Source: Anas platyrhynchos | Lineage: Eukaryota; Chordata; Aves; Anseriformes; Anatidae | NCBI RefSeq assembly: GCF_047663525.1 | Contig: NC_092591.1 | Span: forward strand, 30,785,001 to 30,849,000 | DNA: 64,000 bases | Direction of reading: 5' to 3' | In this document: positions 61,846 to 64,000 of the stretch, piece after piece | Layout of the letters: each line of letters opens with the position of its first letter | Position numbering within the stretch: the stretch's first letter is position 1 | Notes under the pieces: model-generated | What the model saw: only the letters and a program-made list of their open reading frames with translations | Databases searched by the model: none | Told to the model about the DNA's origin: nothing | Made by a program: the position numbers and the translations under genes

Positions 61846-62425
61846 ACAAACCTACCTCATTAACCTTCCATGAACAATGTGGTGCAGCCGGCTGGATCGG
61901 CAACCTGATGTGAATTGTCTGGCCTTTACAAACAAACTCCTTTTTGAAAGACTTTTTAATACTGTGATAGCATTTGCTGACTCCCGATCCTATTCCAAAA
62001 CTTTGAGTGATGCGGGAACTGAGAAAACCTGATCTGGAAAAAGCAAACTGCAGCCTATCAGCTGGGAGCCACCTTCAACTTGAGGAAGCTTTGACTTTGC
62101 CAGACTGAAACCTCCACTGTGTGGATTACAACAATCTCTTCATCTCTCTTGAGATGGATTTAAAACAATTGCTGCAATGAGATTTGCCAGTATTTTGTTT
62201 CCCCTGTGCCTCCCTACCTCTTGTTTGAAAAAAAGGAATGATCCTTCATTTGGTTTATTTAATTGCCTTGAAAAAGTACAAACTCTTAATTTGCCTTTGG
62301 AAGGACATTTTTTTTCCCCTGTGTTCCCTCTGTGCTGGGCAAATTTGGAACACATTGGAGCTTCTGCACTTGAATACGAGTGAAAAATAACATGTTGTTA
62401 AATAAAATGCAATGAAAGCATGAGT
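61846..62425 (+). terminator. DEAF1: DEAF1 3' UTR with poly(A) signal
   Basis: Sequence after the stop is AT-richer and non-coding. A canonical AATAAA at 62401-62406 is followed within about 20 bases by a GT-containing stretch (GAGTGTGCCC), so cleavage near 62420-62425 is likely. The exact cleavage position is inferred. Confidence 0.75.
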
Positions 62426-62554
62426 GTGCCCAGCGGTACTGTTTAATTCCCATGGCAGCACTTCAATGTGCTAGTAAATGCAGTGCGTGAGCAGGTGTGG
62501 CTGTCAGGAGTCGGTGCAGTTACACACACGTGTGTTCACTCTTTGTCTCTGCAG

Positions 62555-62671
62555 GATGATGGTGTGGAAGTAGTTTGGTCAGCAGGGGAAGAGCAGTTTC
62601 ATCGTGTTGGCGTGCCTTGGCTGGAGCTTGCAGAGGCTGGCTGGCCAAAATCAGATCTGATCAGACCCAAA
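62555..62671 (+). other. Exon-like open segment downstream of DEAF1
   Basis: A pyrimidine tract ending TTTGTCTCTGCAG precedes 39 open codons (DDGVEVVWSAGEEQ through KSDLIRPK) and a donor-like AAA|GTAAGA. Without splicing the frame runs to a TAG at 62717-62719. The product is unrecognised. It could be an alternative terminal exon of DEAF1 (exon 12 also ends in phase 0), part of another transcript, or chance. Confidence 0.25.
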
Positions 62672-64000
62672 GTAAGAGTAGATAAATTGAGAGAGCGCTG
62701 GCCTCTCATTGCTGTTTAGCAGCTTCTAATGAAAGAAGTGGTGAGCATTAAGAAATTAATGGCTTCAATCACTACAACAACATTCTTAATCACTAACGTA
62801 CTACTTTAATAATTTAGGCTAATAAGGCACCTTCATTCCTGATTGAAGATTAATGTACCAGACTGGAGGAGGCCCAGTATCACACAAACATCTACTTAGG
62901 TTCTTTTTTTTTTAGCCTCAGGCATGACAACTGTGAGGGGCTACTTGTGCTGTATAGTTACTCACTGCAAATTAGTATTATTGTGTAGCTTATACTATAA
63001 GAGGGGTCACCAAAGTAGTAATAGAGAAAAATGCAGTGGAAAAATACTTGTTTTACGCTGGCAGTTTCTAACAAGTCCATTGCTTCCACAGTTAATCTTA
63101 AAGGTCTCAACACATTACATGCCATGTGTTACAAGATGCAGTGGTGGATCACCTCATACAGCAGTTTGCTGTGCTGTCAAGGCTTCTCTTTGGAAACACC
63201 TGTTGGCAGGGTTTTGCTTGCAGCACCAGCTGCTGAGAAGCAGCCGATGAGACCTGTCCGCAGAGGGAGGATGGCAGATCTCCAGCACAGGTTGGTGGCA
63301 CACGATTGATGTTGCTTTCTGGCTGTGTCCTGGCAAGGTTATTCCTGGTAATGCAGAGCTTAATGGGCAAGGGAAGCAGTGCCTGTAAAAGCAGGGGCCA
63401 CAGCCCAGTGAGGGTAAGGAACTGGCATTAGCTGAAGGAAGCTAGCAGCATGCCTGCCTCCTCTGAAGGAAATCATTCTCTAGTGGAAAGCCATGCAGAA
63501 ACTGAAGCAGGCTGAGAACAGACATGTGAAACTCCAGGGAAGGAAAGAATAGGCAATTCTTTAGAATCCCATAGCAAGTAACATATTTCTGCTTCCCCAA
63601 AGTAATACTTCAGTATTTATAGTTTCTTCTCACAGTTACATGATGATTGCTTGTTTTCTAAATCTTTAAGAGATTTAGTTAATGGAAAAGAGAGTCTTAA
63701 TTGAACCCACAGCAATACAACTAATTGACAGCGTTTCTTGCCTCTATCTATTGCCCATTAAGGTTCTGACTAAATCAAACCGTGCAGTATGTTGAACACC
63801 TCACCCTGCTGTGCGGATAAAGTGCCAGTTTGTTTTCAGCAACCTGCCTCAGCAGCATCTTTGGGTACGTGCAAAGCTCTCAGCACAGAGGTGCGTCAGT
63901 GAGGGTCTGTATGCTCACCCCATCCGTGAGCCAGTCGCTGAGCTGGCCAGCACCAAGAAGGGAGGATTGCCAGCAGTGGGCTCTTTCCTTCAGTCTGAAC
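62672..64000. other. Intergenic sequence, no supported gene
   Basis: Unremarkable sequence after the exon-like segment. The neighbour expected from human gene order, DRD4 on the minus strand, is not visible: I see no seven-helix receptor C-terminus on either strand. Confidence 0.6.

Overview
This window is vertebrate nuclear DNA, almost certainly from a bird and probably chicken or another galliform. The evidence is two 3'-end fragments of CR1 retrotransposons, low repeat density, compact introns, and proteins that can be aligned along their length with known vertebrate DEAF1 and TMEM80. There are no bacterial-type operons, tRNAs, rRNAs, CRISPR arrays or viral sequences that I can support.

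The right half holds two genes transcribed away from each other from one CpG island (about 37.64-38.99 kb). DEAF1 runs rightward from an ATG at 38563 to a stop at 61845. It has 13 coding exons (12 plus one in-frame 66-nt candidate cassette exon) and encodes a transcription factor with a SAND DNA-binding domain, a KRRKK nuclear localisation signal, a leucine-rich/coiled-coil segment and a C-terminal MYND zinc finger. TMEM80 runs leftward from an ATG at 37882 to a stop at 31381. It has 4 coding exons and encodes a 144-residue four-pass membrane protein of the TMEM17/TMEM216-like family linked to the ciliary transition zone. The start codons are separated by 680 bp. As I recall, the human genes are arranged the same way, head to head on 11p15.5.

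The shared promoter is remarkable. The stretch between the two start codons carries 16 TTCG motifs, the core recognised by DEAF1's own SAND domain. All are on one strand, and four consecutive copies lie at exact 10-bp spacing. This suggests strong autoregulation by DEAF1, possibly acting on TMEM80 as well.

The left half (1 to about 30.4 kb) has no coding exon that I can support. By synteny EPS8L2 would be expected leftward of TMEM80. A second CpG island at about 25.14-25.72 kb, with a consensus leftward splice donor at 25016-25021, could be its promoter and first non-coding exon, with the rest of the left side as intron. That is inference. Otherwise this half holds one CR1 fragment, homopolymer and tandem repeats, a perfect three-copy 20-bp tandem repeat, and two hairpins. 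The final 1.6 kb after the DEAF1 poly(A) signal is intergenic, apart from one exon-like open segment. No recognisable piece of DRD4, the neighbour expected there, was seen.
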